From Tetracladium setigerum (Eukaryota > Ascomycota > Leotiomycetes > Helotiales), in the NCBI GenBank assembly GCA_031472005.1, contig PZJY01000002.1, forward strand, positions 1,736,001-1,800,000: 64,000 bases of DNA, in the 5' to 3' direction. Of the stretch, positions 34,901-46,984 are shown one piece after another; the stretch's first letter is position 1, and each line of letters begins with the position of its first letter. The notes beneath the pieces are model-generated. The model made no database searches, was not told the DNA's origin, and was given only the letters and a program-made list of their open reading frames with translations. Both the position numbers and the translations under genes were made by a program.

Positions 34901-37900
34901 CTCCAAAATAGGAGCAATGATAAGTCCATCAACCGCGATGATTGGCTCACGTGAGTCCTCAGAGGTTGTGGCGAACATGGACACCCGGATTGGTTTGGGG
35001 CGAGAGGAAGGTTCTGAATCTTTCTGGCAGAACGCGTTCAACGAGCTTCCTGGCATCTTCGAAATTTCACTGATGTTTCGTGAGATTGTCATTCGTCGAA
35101 TGGAAGATGGTAGATAAACGGTGTCGACTGAAGTCCTGCCTGCGCCAAGGATTGGCCAGTACATCTCAATCAATTGCTCGATGAAAGCCGGGTGTGCGAC
35201 CATGCTGGTTTCAAATCCTTGTGGCATTTCTTGTGCAGTGTCGACCACGTTAATGGTGGCCATCGAGCAAGTATCATTCGCCTGGCAGGACTTAATTCCT
35301 TGGAATGTAGGTCCATAAGACACTCCAAGTTCGGAAAGTGAATCGTACATAACATTCGTGTCGACAGGAGATTTATTCCTAATTGAAATTCCCGTGATTT
35401 CCGAGTCGACAGATGTAGCTGTTAATTTCTTGCTCTTAACAGCAATCAGGCCCTTGCAGTGCTCTGTCCAACCTTTGTTGGCGGCCCAAGAATGAATCCG
35501 GAATTCATCCCACGTGCCGGATGATGAGAGGGTTCCTTCCTGATGGGGTCGCAATTGCAGAGTCACTTCGATGTCTTCATCTGTAATCATCAATGGGTTA
35601 TTGACAGATATGTCTCTAAGTTCCAAGGTTTCATAGGGAGTGTTGCGTAAAGCAGTCTTCTGAGTGATTGCCTCGACAGCCATGGCGATGAAGCCGGACA
35701 TTGGGAATAGCGTCAAAGACTGGATTTTGTGATGTCGAAGCCATGGAAGATCGTCAATGCGCAAAATATTTCTCCATGTTGGCTCAAGATCATTGGAATA
35801 GTTTGCTAAAGTGCCCAGTAAATCATTTCGGGCTGCTGGTCGATTCTTGTGCTTTTGCATGATGCGAGACTCGTGCCTGTGGTTTTGTTAGTATGTATAT
35901 TCAAGCAAAAGAAGGAGCACACGGACCAGTATTTGGTCTGATGGTTCCAGGGGTATCGAGGCATGTCAACCAAAAGTGTAGGTTGCTTGCCGTTTCTGGG
36001 GAGATTGATAGCGCCCAACTTGAGTGCAGCACCTCTGACAAACAACGTTGAAGCCAACTCCAAAGCTGTTTCAACTGCATCCCTCTTTCTTACAAGAGCA
36101 GAAGCATAGGGTATCTTCATTGCGTTTGTTCCGCAAGCCTTTAAGATTTGCTTCACCGGACCACCAAGTGCAGATGATGGTCCCAGCTCAATCAGCATGT
36201 TGACCCCAGTCTTGAAGTTTTCGACTGGTTCGCACATGCTACTAAGAGCCTCGGAGAAGCGAACTGACTGCGTAAGATTGTCGACCCAGTAGGAAGGTTG
36301 AAGTTCGGCTCCCTCGATGAGTTTTCCAAACAAGGATGAATGGAACTTGACTTGTGACGAGGCTGGAAGGTCCATTTCTGATAGGGCTTTGGCGTAATTC
36401 TCCGCAACAAGCTCCATATGGTGCGAATGATAAGCAACGTCGATCAACAGCTTTCTGTTGAACATTTGTTTCTGTTCCATAATTACCTGAAGTTCTTCGA
36501 TGGCCGCTGTATCTCCCGAAATTGTGAGACTAGTTGGGCTGTTGTAACAAGCGATCCGGAGGTTTTTGTTCGATAGGCCACCGATCAAAGGTTCCAAATC
36601 TTCCTTGGAACAGCCAACAGCCATCATTGAGCCCTTCAAGTCCGGGAATCGTTTCCTCAGTTCAATCGTCGCAAGACCTCTGTAATATGATGCTGCCATG
36701 CATGCCTCTAAAGGCAGAATTCCGGCGGCGTAAGCTGCTGCAATCTCGCCGCTCGAGTGGCCAGTAACTGCTGTTGGTGAGACACCCCAAGACTGAAGTA
36801 AATCTGTGAGGGCAATTTGAATTGCCGTGCAAGCAGGTTGGCTGATCTGTGCCTCGTTTATAAGTGATGTAGCCGCGTCTTTATTCAACTCATCTGGTGT
36901 AGTTTGTCAGCAAAATTCACGGGTTCGATGTGTAAGAACCTACCATAAAGAGAGAAGGAGGGCGCCAGGGTCGCTAGATACCGACTGCAGGAATTGATGG
37001 TGTCCGCAAAGACCGGATATTGTTCGTAGAGCTCACGGCCCATAGCATTCCATTGGGCTCCCTGACCAGTGAAAATGAAACCAATTCGAAGTGGCTCGGT
37101 TTCTCGAACTGGAACGGTCTTGCCATTGTTCAAAGCCTCGAGCAAATCAAATGACGAACTTGCGGGTATCGCAACTCTCCACTGCAGTAGCGAGCGGCGC
37201 TGGCCAAGTGTGTATGCAACGTTGTCCAGTAAACCGTTTTGGAAAAACTCTGGTCGTTGCTCGAGATAGATTCCGATGTTCTTCATCACGGCTTCGAGAC
37301 TTAGTTTGTCATTGGCTGACAAGACAAACAATTTCTGCCCTTGAACGGCTGAGTCTGAATTGACTGGCGCATTTTCAATTTGAAGAGGCGCCTTTTCAAG
37401 TACGACATGTGCATTTGTGCCTCCTAAGAAAATTTTGTTAGGTACGACGATTAAAACCTTGGCTGGGTCTTCTTACCGAAACCGAAATTGTTCACACTTG
37501 CATAGCGCTTATTTCGAGGCCAAGGTCGTTGGCTGACTGGCACCTGAATTGTGTTAGAATATGGACAATCTCCTGAAACATAATGGCATACCTTCAAATT
37601 CCACTTAGTAAAAGGAATTTTCTCATTGGGCTTCTTGAAGTCGAAATTGGGCAGGATGAAGCCTCGTTCTAGCATGAGTGCAGCTTTGATAACGGACATG
37701 ATGCCAGATGCAGCTTCCAAATGGCCGATATTAGATTTGATTGAGCCTACGAAAAGAGGATTTCTGGCTGTTCGTTCTTCGCCAAATACATTGTAAAGAG
37801 CGCTGGCTTCGATTGGATCACCAACTTTGGTTCCAGTGCCGTGGGCCTCGACATATCCAGTATCTTTGGGATCAATTCCTCCGGTACTGTACACCGACCG

Positions 37901-39241
37901 CATAAGTTCCTCTGTTTTTGTCAGCATGTCACAGGCTAATCGTATTTTGTGAGAAAATTTACCTTGAGCAGTACCATTGGGCATCGTAATTCCAGGGGTT
38001 CTGCCATCTTGGTTGATTCCACTAGCCACGATCACCGATCTAATGTTGTCGTTGTCCTTGATAGCTTGGTCAAGTGGCTTGAGAATCACCATCCCACACC
38101 CCTCGCCACGACCGTAACCAGTTCCTCGACTGTCGAAGGAAAATGACCTTCCGGAGTCTGAAAAAAGCCTGCACTTATTAGAGCAAGTCTACAGATTGAG
38201 TCAAGAAACTTACCGTGATTGTGACATAGAGATCCAAAATTCGGGTGCCATGTTCAAATGACAACCCCCAACTATCGCAGATTCGCATTCTCCATTTCGT
38301 AGACTTTGACATGCTTGATGCAACGCAACTAAACTCGAGGAGCAAGCCGTATCCATCGTAAAACTGGGTCCTCGAAGATCAAAGAAATGGGAAATTCTGT
38401 TCGATTGCATTGCAAACGCACAACCTGGTGACCTGATTAGTAGATATTGGCTTCGGTATGTTGAAAAAAAGTACCTGTAGACTGATACATAGGATTTGAA
38501 TCTGTATCTGAGAATAACTGAGCTTCATACTCAGAGAATGAACCTCCAATGAACACTCCAACCTTCTTCCCAACAACCTCGTGTTTCGGAAATCCTGCAC
38601 TATCGAGCGCTTCGAATGTGCATTCCAAAAGAATTCGTTGTTGAGGATCCATAGAAGTCGCCTCCTGGGCGGTTAGACTAAAGAATGGCGCATCAAATAA
38701 TCCTACATCCTCCTTCAAGAAGTGTCCTCCTTTTGCATTAAAACACCCACTCTTCCCGGGATTGGGATGATGGAACGCCGCATTCTCAAATCGTTCTTTG
38801 GGTATCTCTTGCCATACATCTCTCGCCCGCGAACAAGTTGCCCATAACTCTTCAGGCGTTGTGACGTTTCCTTTCATAATTTTAGCACTTTCATTAGACA
38901 CATCTTGGGTTGAAAATACCTGGTAATCGACAGCTCATACCAACAATGGCAATTGGTATCTGTGCTGGAGGTTTTGGCGCAGCTGGTTTTTCCCAACCAG
39001 CAATATAACCCTCGGTATACCCATGGGTGTAAGCATCCGAGTAAAATTTGGAGGGGTCTTCAACTTTGAGTTCGGGGTAATTGCTGTCTGAACTCGCTTC
39101 TGTGACAATACCCAGAGGATCTTTAGAGAAGACACATGTAGAACTCGACGAAGAGTCGCTCTCTGAGGACCCCCCAATCGTTGATGCATCGGAAAGAAAT
39201 CTTGCATGTGCCGGCTTCCAGGCCGTCGTTGAAGAATCCAT
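31965..39241 (-). CDS. Highly reducing type I polyketide synthase (KS-AT-DH-ER-KR-ACP)
   Basis: Eleven exons (39241-38920, 38870-38475, 38424-38214, 38168-37963, 37911-37592, 37543-37477, 37423-36944, 36893-35927, 35876-33212, 33165-32845, 32792-31965) sum to 6783 nt, giving 2260 residues with every phase consistent. A Ser-rich N-tail of about 90 residues precedes the KS, with active-site Cys267 (DTACSSSL), His402 (EAHGTGT) and His442 ([10 protein letters not shown]). The AT has Ser714 in GHSSGE. The DH spans about 1000-1310, but both catalytic motifs are altered. No methyltransferase is present; a gap of about 230 residues leads to the ER (about 1560-1875), whose nucleotide loop is STPVGQAA rather than GGVGQAA. 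The KR has GGTGGLG, Ser2030 and Tyr2043. The ACP has Ser2215 in [12 protein letters not shown]. No thioesterase is present, which fits release in trans by the divergent FSH hydrolase. The enzyme should make an unbranched, partly reduced polyketide in the cytosol. Confidence 0.95.
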
Positions 39242-40479
39242 TGCGATTAGAATATAGCTGCGCGATGGCAGAAAGAAAAATATTAATTAATGTGAAATTT
39301 TGAAAAGACGAGATTCAGTCTGTACTTCACTGAACCCAGACTCTTGGTCAACCCCTGGAAAACCCGCTTTTCGAATGCTATCTTGAGAAGAAGATCAACC
39401 ACACAGACAAATGTTTCATGTCCTGGGCGGCTCATGGAAGCTGTCAAATTAGACTCGACCAAAGCGTCCGGAACATCAACGTCTGGATCATGAAAAGCAA
39501 ACAATACAAAGCGCCCGGTGCTTACTCCGCCCGAAAGAAGTTCTTCGTATTTCGTACAATCGACTTCGATCAAATCACATGTAATCCACTAAACAGCAAA
39601 TGATATTGCCCTTGAAACTTCATTGGCACTAATAGCGGTCCAAAGGAGTAGCGAATTAAAGGGCACTGCACCACATCTGAGTAATGTCTGCCCTCGGATC
39701 GACCCTTGACACAGCCAAGTTACCCCGAGTTCTTGTGTCCATTGTGGCCATTGAAACAAAAAGGACGATTTCTGGGAAATGATAAGAGAAGAGGGGAGAG
39801 CATGTAGTACATCTCATTTGGAAAGGATGAGTCTGGCTTTGAGAGGGGACTTCGGTTTTGACTCGAATTATTGGCTTCTATATCTTGTGGTACTTTCGTC
39901 CGTATCATGGTGCGGTCATACATCCAGTGCATGGGCTCAAGTCGAGAGGGAACAAAATTGTGATAAGACAGGCCCATGGGGGTGTGGTAGAGCGGGGGGA
40001 TATCAAGAATCCGATACGAGCAAGAAACACTGCGGGAGATATGGGGTAGACGCTTTGTTTTGCGAGTAGGGAAAGCTCGTTTCGAGGACAAAATTGTTGA
40101 AACAGAGCGTGTCGTCAATTTCGAAATGTTCCGGCCAGCACGTGCCCCTCCGACGATATTCAATCGAGCTCTTGGCGACGATCCCTAATGTCTGATTCGC
40201 TAATCTCGACCGCTTTGTTTATATCCGGTTCAAAGCTTGGAGATTCTTTCTTCGCACAGGAGTCGTCTGAAATTAAGCTCTGTCCAGTTAGAATTAGATT
40301 TCGGATTTGCCATCTTCGAGAACAGATCTAAGAAAACCTGACAACCCCTACTTCCAAAAGTTTGTCTCTTATTCTCTTCATCAATCGCTGGTTCGAATAT
40401 TTTACATTCTTAAACACTCCCTTCATTTTCCAATCGTATCTTAATTCATAGAAGTTGATCTTCTCCACAATCATTCATT
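39242..40479. promoter_or_regulatory. Divergent promoter between HR-PKS and FSH hydrolase
   Basis: A 1.24-kb spacer separates the two start codons. Short ORFs inside (39283-39573 and 39720-40163, both minus) have no recognisable domain and no splice link, and are treated as chance. The head-to-head arrangement allows coordinated transcription of the synthase and hydrolase. No regulator gene lies inside the locus, so control probably comes from elsewhere. Confidence 0.5.
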
Positions 40480-41378
40480 ATGAAGTTTCTGTGTTTATGC
40501 GGCGCATATGGTTCCGCTGATAAATTTGAAGTTCAATTGGGTATGTATTCCAACAGTGTTTGAGTCCCAGATGCAATATTCTAACTTCAACAGCACCTCT
40601 TGTCAGAGAACTGGCATCTGACGATACCGCTGAACTCCATTTCGTCCATGGACCAATTGAGGCACACCCACCGGCCGGGTTTGAGGAGTTCTTCGGAGTA
40701 GGGCCATATTATCGTTTCATCAAGGCCAACGAGAGTGGAAAGGGCGAGAGTGATGTTCTTGAGAGAATTCGTAATTTTCCTCCCGGAGAAACAGCAGAAG
40801 ATCAGATGCGAGAACTGATGAGAGGAGGCCTTCCCTCTGTACCAACTCCCGAAAACTGCAACAATGATAGTGCGGCGGACGCGATGGACTATCTATATGA
40901 TATTATGGAGAAAGATGGTCCTTTCGATGGAATCATTGGCTATTCCGAGGGAGCAACGGTGGCAGCAACTTTGATCCTACACGAACAAAGGAAATATGAG
41001 ATGACGGGGATACCGCCAATGTTCAAATGCGCCTTATTCTTTGCTGGATGGCCACCAATGAACCCTGAATTCAACTCTATAGTGTTGTCTGATGAGTCAG
41101 ATCTCACGATTGAAATCCAACTGTTCATATCAGTAAGTCGCACTGCTCAAAAACTTTGTTTTCCGTTGCTGATACTCCACTAAGTCGGTTCGCTTGATCC
41201 ATACCTCGCCGGATCGATCGCCTTGTACAACATTTGTGATATGGACACCGCAATTCTGTTCGACCATGCTAAAGGTCATACTTTACCTAGAGACAAAGAA
41301 ACTGTGAGGGAGCTTGGGGATGTCATCCGGAAGATGGTTTTCGAAGTCAAATGCTGGGAGGCAAGCAGAACTCCATAG
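40480..41378 (+). CDS. FSH-family serine hydrolase (LovG-like candidate thioesterase)
   Basis: Three exons (40480-40540, 40594-41136, 41185-41378) give 265 residues. The start MKFLCLCGAYGSADKFEVQL is the typical FSH1 N-terminal strand and oxyanion loop. The nucleophile is Ser138 in GYSEGA, the acid is Asp in VIGSLDP, and the His is in GHTLPRD, in the right order for an alpha/beta-hydrolase. FSH1 proteins in polyketide loci (LovG is the known case) release products from HR-PKSs lacking a TE and can proofread stalled chains. Here it lies head-to-head with such a PKS, so that role is the best inference. The second intron uses a weak donor (GTCGCA at 41137). The stronger GTAAGT at 41133, four bases upstream, would break the frame before the conserved Asp, so the weak site was chosen. 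Confidence 0.85.
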
Positions 41379-41975
41379 AAACTTGTTATTTCTTTATTTG
41401 GGTGGAAGTAGTAATGAAAAACTTGCTGGACAAGAGGCTGTAAATATCATGATACCACATTCTTTTCTTTACCTGAATCTTTTGAATTGCTGTTGCTCGA
41501 CGGATAGAGGAGGGAATCCAGACTTGGCACACGTGCTCAATTTTGATGACATCTGCTCTCCCCCAAGAATGTCACGACATTCCTTCAAGCTTCCATCTCG
41601 CACACTTACGTCCTTCAAGATCGACAAACTCTCAAAATAACCATCTATTTACAGAAGAATTTGTTTGCTCTATGTTTCAAGACTTATTTTGATACACGCT
41701 TCCCCGCTCTCAGATCCTCGACGCACTGGTCCCGCGTCCGTGTTCCGCGGGAACAGATATTTCGGTTTCGATCGATTAAGCTTGAAACTACGATCGAGTC
41801 AACATGGGAAAAAGAAAGTCGAAGCGATGGGAAGCCAGGATGATCTATTGAGATAGGCTTGTGTCTGTTGATCCTTGAGATGAATTGTTTGCATGTCGCC
41901 TGCCTGTCGGGACGAACAACACATCCAGCGATTGCAAAACCATCACGCACAAATCTCCAACAGCAATGAACGACA
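41379..41975. other. Intergenic region before the ABC transporter
   Basis: A 597-bp spacer between two plus-strand genes. It should contain the hydrolase 3' UTR and the transporter promoter. No gene or repeat is recognised. Confidence 0.5.
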
Positions 41976-44900
41976 ATGGCACCAAAATATCATAGCCTAC
42001 CTACGGGAGAGTCTTCAGACTCGATTTCTGGAAGAACGCCCTTTTTGACAGAAGTGGACGACGATGCGTTAGATGATGGAAGGGACCTTGAGAAATGGGC
42101 ATCGCCGAATCGTTGGCAAACTTCCATACCAGGGGATTCAAATCATCAAAATCAAAATATCCCAAGAGGAAGTCTCGACGAGCGACGCCAGTTGTCTGAT
42201 GTTGATGAGCCTACTTCTCCCAATCAATGGTCGCATTCAGCAGACGCCCCGTTGTTAGCAAACACAGATGAAAAGCAAGATGAAGATGACTCCCTTGATG
42301 AAGACGAGAAGCCTCCACCACCAGTTGCAGGCGGCGCAGAGTACAAAGTTGCGTTGTCTCACTTTGGGAGAATATTCACATATTCCACATGGGGAGACAG
42401 GGCGATTCTTCTGGTTGCTACAGTCGCCTCCATTCTTACGGGAGTGATGCTTCCAATTATGAATGTGGTCTTTGGTTTGAAGTCTCAGATCTTGAAGCCA
42501 ATTTGAGTTTGCTAATATCCAATAGGTCAGCTTGTCGGCGCTTTCAGTGATTTCTACAATCCAAACTCGAACGAGTCTAAAGAAATGTTTACATCAATTA
42601 TCAACCAAAATGTGTGAGTTTCACCCTTCGAGATTAAAGTAATGCCAAAATCTAAAGACGGCACAGATGGTATATTATCTATCTGTTTCTCGCAAGATTA
42701 GCCTTGGACTATATTGCCATTGTGTGTACCCCAAAAAACTTTCAAGAGAGAGAGAACTAAATGATAGCAGCTAGGGTTTCGCATGGTAAGTATCCGGATA
42801 TCAGCATCGATTCGTCTAGCCTATCTACACGCGCTGTTCCGTCAATCGATCTCAGTTCTCGATACCCTTCCAGCCGGGCAGACGGCAGCAATCATCACTA
42901 TCACAGCCAACATCCTCCAAATCGGCATATCCGAAAGAATCTCCATGTTCTTTCAAGGTGTATCACTTGTGATCACTGCCCTTATCATCTCATTTCATTA
43001 CAGCTGGCAACTCACGTTGGTCACCAGCAGCGGGCTCTTGTTCATTGTTGTATTCTATGCGTTAACTCTTCCCAAACTGGTGAGAATGCTCAAGGAAGTA
43101 GAAGATGCAGACAGGATGTCAAGTTCAGTTGCTAGTGAGGTATTCAGCTCGATTAGAATGGTGGCAGCTTGTGGGGCCGAGGAGAAGATGGAAACGAAGT
43201 ATGCAGGTTGGGTGGAAGAATCCAAGAGAAGAGGCCTGCTGATGTCTCCTCTGGTTGCGATTCAGCAATCTCCAGGTAATTTAGGTTCTGTAGGATTTGG
43301 AAAAGTAGACTGACAAGCCCTTAGTGTTTTTCGCCATTCACGCAACTTTCGCATTGTCGTTTTGGTATGCTATCAAGCTGTACTTGGAGCAGAAAATATT
43401 GTCCGTTACTTCCATGATAATGTAAGTAGAATATATATTTTAATTTCCAAAGATGATTACCTTTGTGGTTGAGAGCCTGATTTCTGATCACTGGTGGAGA
43501 GACTACACATGGCCGGATCTTGAATATTCCATCTCCTTCAGTGACAGTGACTGACATATATTAGCGTTCTTATGTCAATAATGACCATCGTAATGTCGAT
43601 AGGTTCCATTGCTGCGCCAATCTCAGCAGCTGCCAGAGCTGCAGGAGCCGCCGGTGTTTTCTTTACGATTATCGATGCTCCACAACCCAAAACTCACGGT
43701 CTCCTCCCACCTCAAGTTTCCGCGCAAGAAGATATCGTTCTTGAGAATATTAATTTTGCCTACCCTATCAGGCATGAAGTGAAAGTTCTAGACAATTTAA
43801 GTCTCACTTTTCCGGCTGGGAAACAGACAGCCATTGTGGGATCTTCTGGATCGGGAAAGAGCACGATTGTGGGGTTGATTGAAAGGTGGTACGAAATGGA
43901 TGGAAATCCAGTCGATAATCCTCTTGTAAGTCCTAATTCGCTTGCTTAAATTCCCCATCTGACAATCGAAAAAGACTCTTTTCTTTCGCTCGGGGAATAT
44001 AACAGTAGGAGGCACAAACCTGCACGAGATTGATCTCAATTGGTGGCGATCGCAAATATCTCTCGTGCAACAAGACCCGTTCCTCTTCAATGATACTATA
44101 TACAAGAACGTTGAGTACGGGTTGATAGGCACTGCGTGGGAATATGAAACGATAAGTGTAAAGAAGAAACTAGTGAAGCAAGCCTGCAAGGAGGCATTTG
44201 CTCATGAGTTCATTGCACGCCTGCCAGAGGTACGCCCCTCCCCCTAGACCAAAATAAAATCTGACAGAGAACTGACTTTTGAAAAGGGCTATAAGACTTC
44301 AGTTGGAGAAGCAGGTATAAAACTTAGCGGAGGTCAAAGACAGCGGATTGCAATCGCTCGCAGCATCGTCAAAAAGCCCAGCATCCTCATCCTGGATGAG
44401 GCCACTTCCGCGATTGATGTTCGTGGAGAAAAAATCGTTCAAGCAGCTTTAGATGCAGTGTCCAAAGGTCGGACGACAATAACAATAGCACACCGACTTT
44501 CTACTATCATGAAAGCGGATAATATCGTGGTGTTGCAGAAGGGTCAAGTGGTCCAGCAGGGTACTCATGAGGGGTTATTGGAAAGCAAATGCGGACCGTA
44601 CTGGGCACTTGTGAACGCACAACAACTTTCAACGGGAGAAAAAGCCGAAAGCATGCCTGATAGCTCTGGGCTGGGTATTGAGAAGAAGGACATACACACG
44701 CCAATTACACAGAGATTTAGCAGTATTGATCTCGAAGCAAGGGCTGCGTCAGATCATCAAGAATCTTTCTCCTCATTTGCTAGCTTTTCTCTCTTCTTTT
44801 GGGAACAGAAGCATCAATGGGCGTGGTATAGTGTTATGTTATTGGGATGTTTGGGAGCTGGTGGAGCATTTCCTGTGCAGTCATTCCTCTTCGCCAAACT

Positions 44901-46984
44901 CATTTCAATCTTCAACCTATGGGGAAAGAGTCTTCAAGAACAAACCAACTTCTGGTGTCTCATGTTCACATTCCTCGCCGTCGGTGTCGGTATCAGCTAT
45001 TTTATCCTTGGGTGGTCATCTAACACAGTCTCGTTTGTAAGTCAAAGTTGCCCGAAATTCATCTAGATGGCAAGTTCTAATCACAATTCGTAGATGATCA
45101 CCTCCAATTACCGACAAGAATACTTTCAAAACGTCCTCAAACAGCCCGTCTCCTTCCACGATCATGAAGAAAATTCCGTGGGAAGTCTCACCTCCCGCAT
45201 CGCCAGCGACCCCACCCAGCTCCAGCAACTTCTCGGCATCAACATGGCCATGGTCTTCATCTCAATTTTTAACATCACTGGCTGTGTTGCGATTTCTTTC
45301 TACTTTGGTTGGAAACTGACACTTGTGACCATCCTCACTGCGCTTCCAATAATCCTCGCTGCGGGCTTCTTCCGGTTGCGATATGAAACGCAGTTCGAAA
45401 AGATGAATCATGAGGTTTTTGCCGAAAGCTCGAAGTTTGCTACTGAAGCGATTGGAGCGTTTAGGACTGTCACGAGCTTGACGCTCGAGGATGAAATTGT
45501 TGATCGATATGCTAGATTGTTGGGGAGCATACGAGGAATGCGTGGTTGAAGAGTAGGGTTTCAACATTGGTGTTTGCGATGAGTGATAGTATATCCTTAT
45601 TATGCATGGCATTTGTTCTGTGGTAGGTGTCTTGATATGGCTCGAGCTAACGAAATGCTGACATGACTGCACAGGTATGGAGGGCAGCTTCTGGCAAGCC
45701 ATGAGTACTTACCATTCAATTACTGTGAGTAAACACAGGAGAACTTAGGTAGAACTCGCTGATTGTTTCTAGTGGTCATTTATCTCGCTATCGTGCAAGG
45801 AAGCACAAGTGCTGGTCAATCGTTGAGCTTTGGTCCAAGTAATAATTACCCCCACATTCTATAATTCAAATGAGTTACTGATTTATCTTAAAGACCTTGC
45901 ACAAGCGATGGCAGCTGCAAAAAGAATTCGAAACATGAGACCACAGGAAGATTTAGAGAGCACGAGCACATTGGTTGACTTCGAAGATATCGAAGTAGAT
46001 GAGAAAGATGGCCGAGGCGTGAAGATTGAGTTACGGAACGTCAACTTCAAATATCCTACTCGAGACGTTCCTGTTCTTAATAACTTAAATATGACAGTAA
46101 GATCCCTAAAGAATTTAAACAGAATAAAAACTAACCAGACCCAGATAAACAAAGGCCAATTTGCTGCGATTGTTGGGCCATCGGGTAAGAAACCATATCT
46201 TTAGAATTTGGTACTTCAAGAAAAGCATCTGAATTGACACAAAACAGGTTGTGGAAAAACGAGCATCATATCTCTACTAGAAAGGTACACACTTTTCCGT
46301 CTAATTCATCATGGATCGCAACTGACAAATATTCCTTAGATTCTACACTCCCCAATCTGGCAACATTCTCATCTCTTCGACGCCCGCCTCCTCCATCTCA
46401 CTACCTTCATATCGATCAGCATTCTCCCTCGTATCCCAAGAGCCCTCCCTCTTCTCCGGCACTATCCGTTCCAACATCCTTCTCGGCTGCCCCTCTCCCT
46501 CCACAATCTCAACCTCACACCTCCACTCTATCTGCACCCAAGCCGAAATTCACGACTTCATCATGTCCCTTCCCCTCGGCTACTCCACGCCCATTGGCGC
46601 CAAAGGTATAGCGCTCTCTGGCGGGCAAAAGCAGAGAATTGCAATTGCGAGGGCATTGCTGAGGGACCCGAGGGTATTATTATTGGATGAGGCGACGAGT
46701 AATTTGGATAGTGAGACGGAGAGGGAGGTGCAAGCGGTTCTGGAGAGGGAGGCGAGGAGGAGTGGAAGGACTACGATTGTGGTTGCTCATAGATTGGCGA
46801 CGGTGCAGAGGGCGGATGTGATTTTTGTCATGGGGGATGGGAGGGTGGTTGAGAAAGGCTCTCATAGGGAGTTGTTGGCGTTAAGGGCTTGTATTGGCAG
46901 ATGGTGAGTTTGAACCTTAGGTGTGGTTTTCAGGATAATTATGCTAACAGTTAATAGTGTGAAGCGCAAGCTTTGGATAAGTAA
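41976..46984 (+). CDS. ABCB/MDR-type full ABC transporter (two apparent 1-base frameshifts)
   Basis: Sixteen exons (41976-42474, 42526-42613, 42667-42721, 42771-43275, 43325-43421, 43565-43925, 43975-44229, 44287-45036, 45094-45622, 45675-45724, 45773-45838, 45894-46096, 46145-46184, 46248-46284, 46340-46903, 46958-46984) give about 1375 residues once two missing bases are allowed for. The order is TMD1-NBD1-TMD2-NBD2 after an acidic N-tail of about 120 residues. NBD1 has Walker [11 protein letters not shown]-loop [11 protein letters not shown], signature LSGGQRQR, Walker [10 protein letters not shown] and H-loop IAHRLST. NBD2 has [28 protein letters not shown] and VAHRLAT. The catalytic Glu is present in both. 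Frame breaks occur at the G run 45522-45525 in TMD2 and at 46885-46887 near the C-terminus, where the standard ending [12 protein letters not shown] appears in the shifted frame. Export of, or self-protection from, the adjacent PKS product is the inferred role. Confidence 0.88.

Noticed and set aside
39283..40163. Two minus-strand ORFs in the PKS/hydrolase promoter region
   Set aside because: No recognisable domain, no splice signals joining them to the PKS N-terminus, and the PKS already has a good start codon at 39241.
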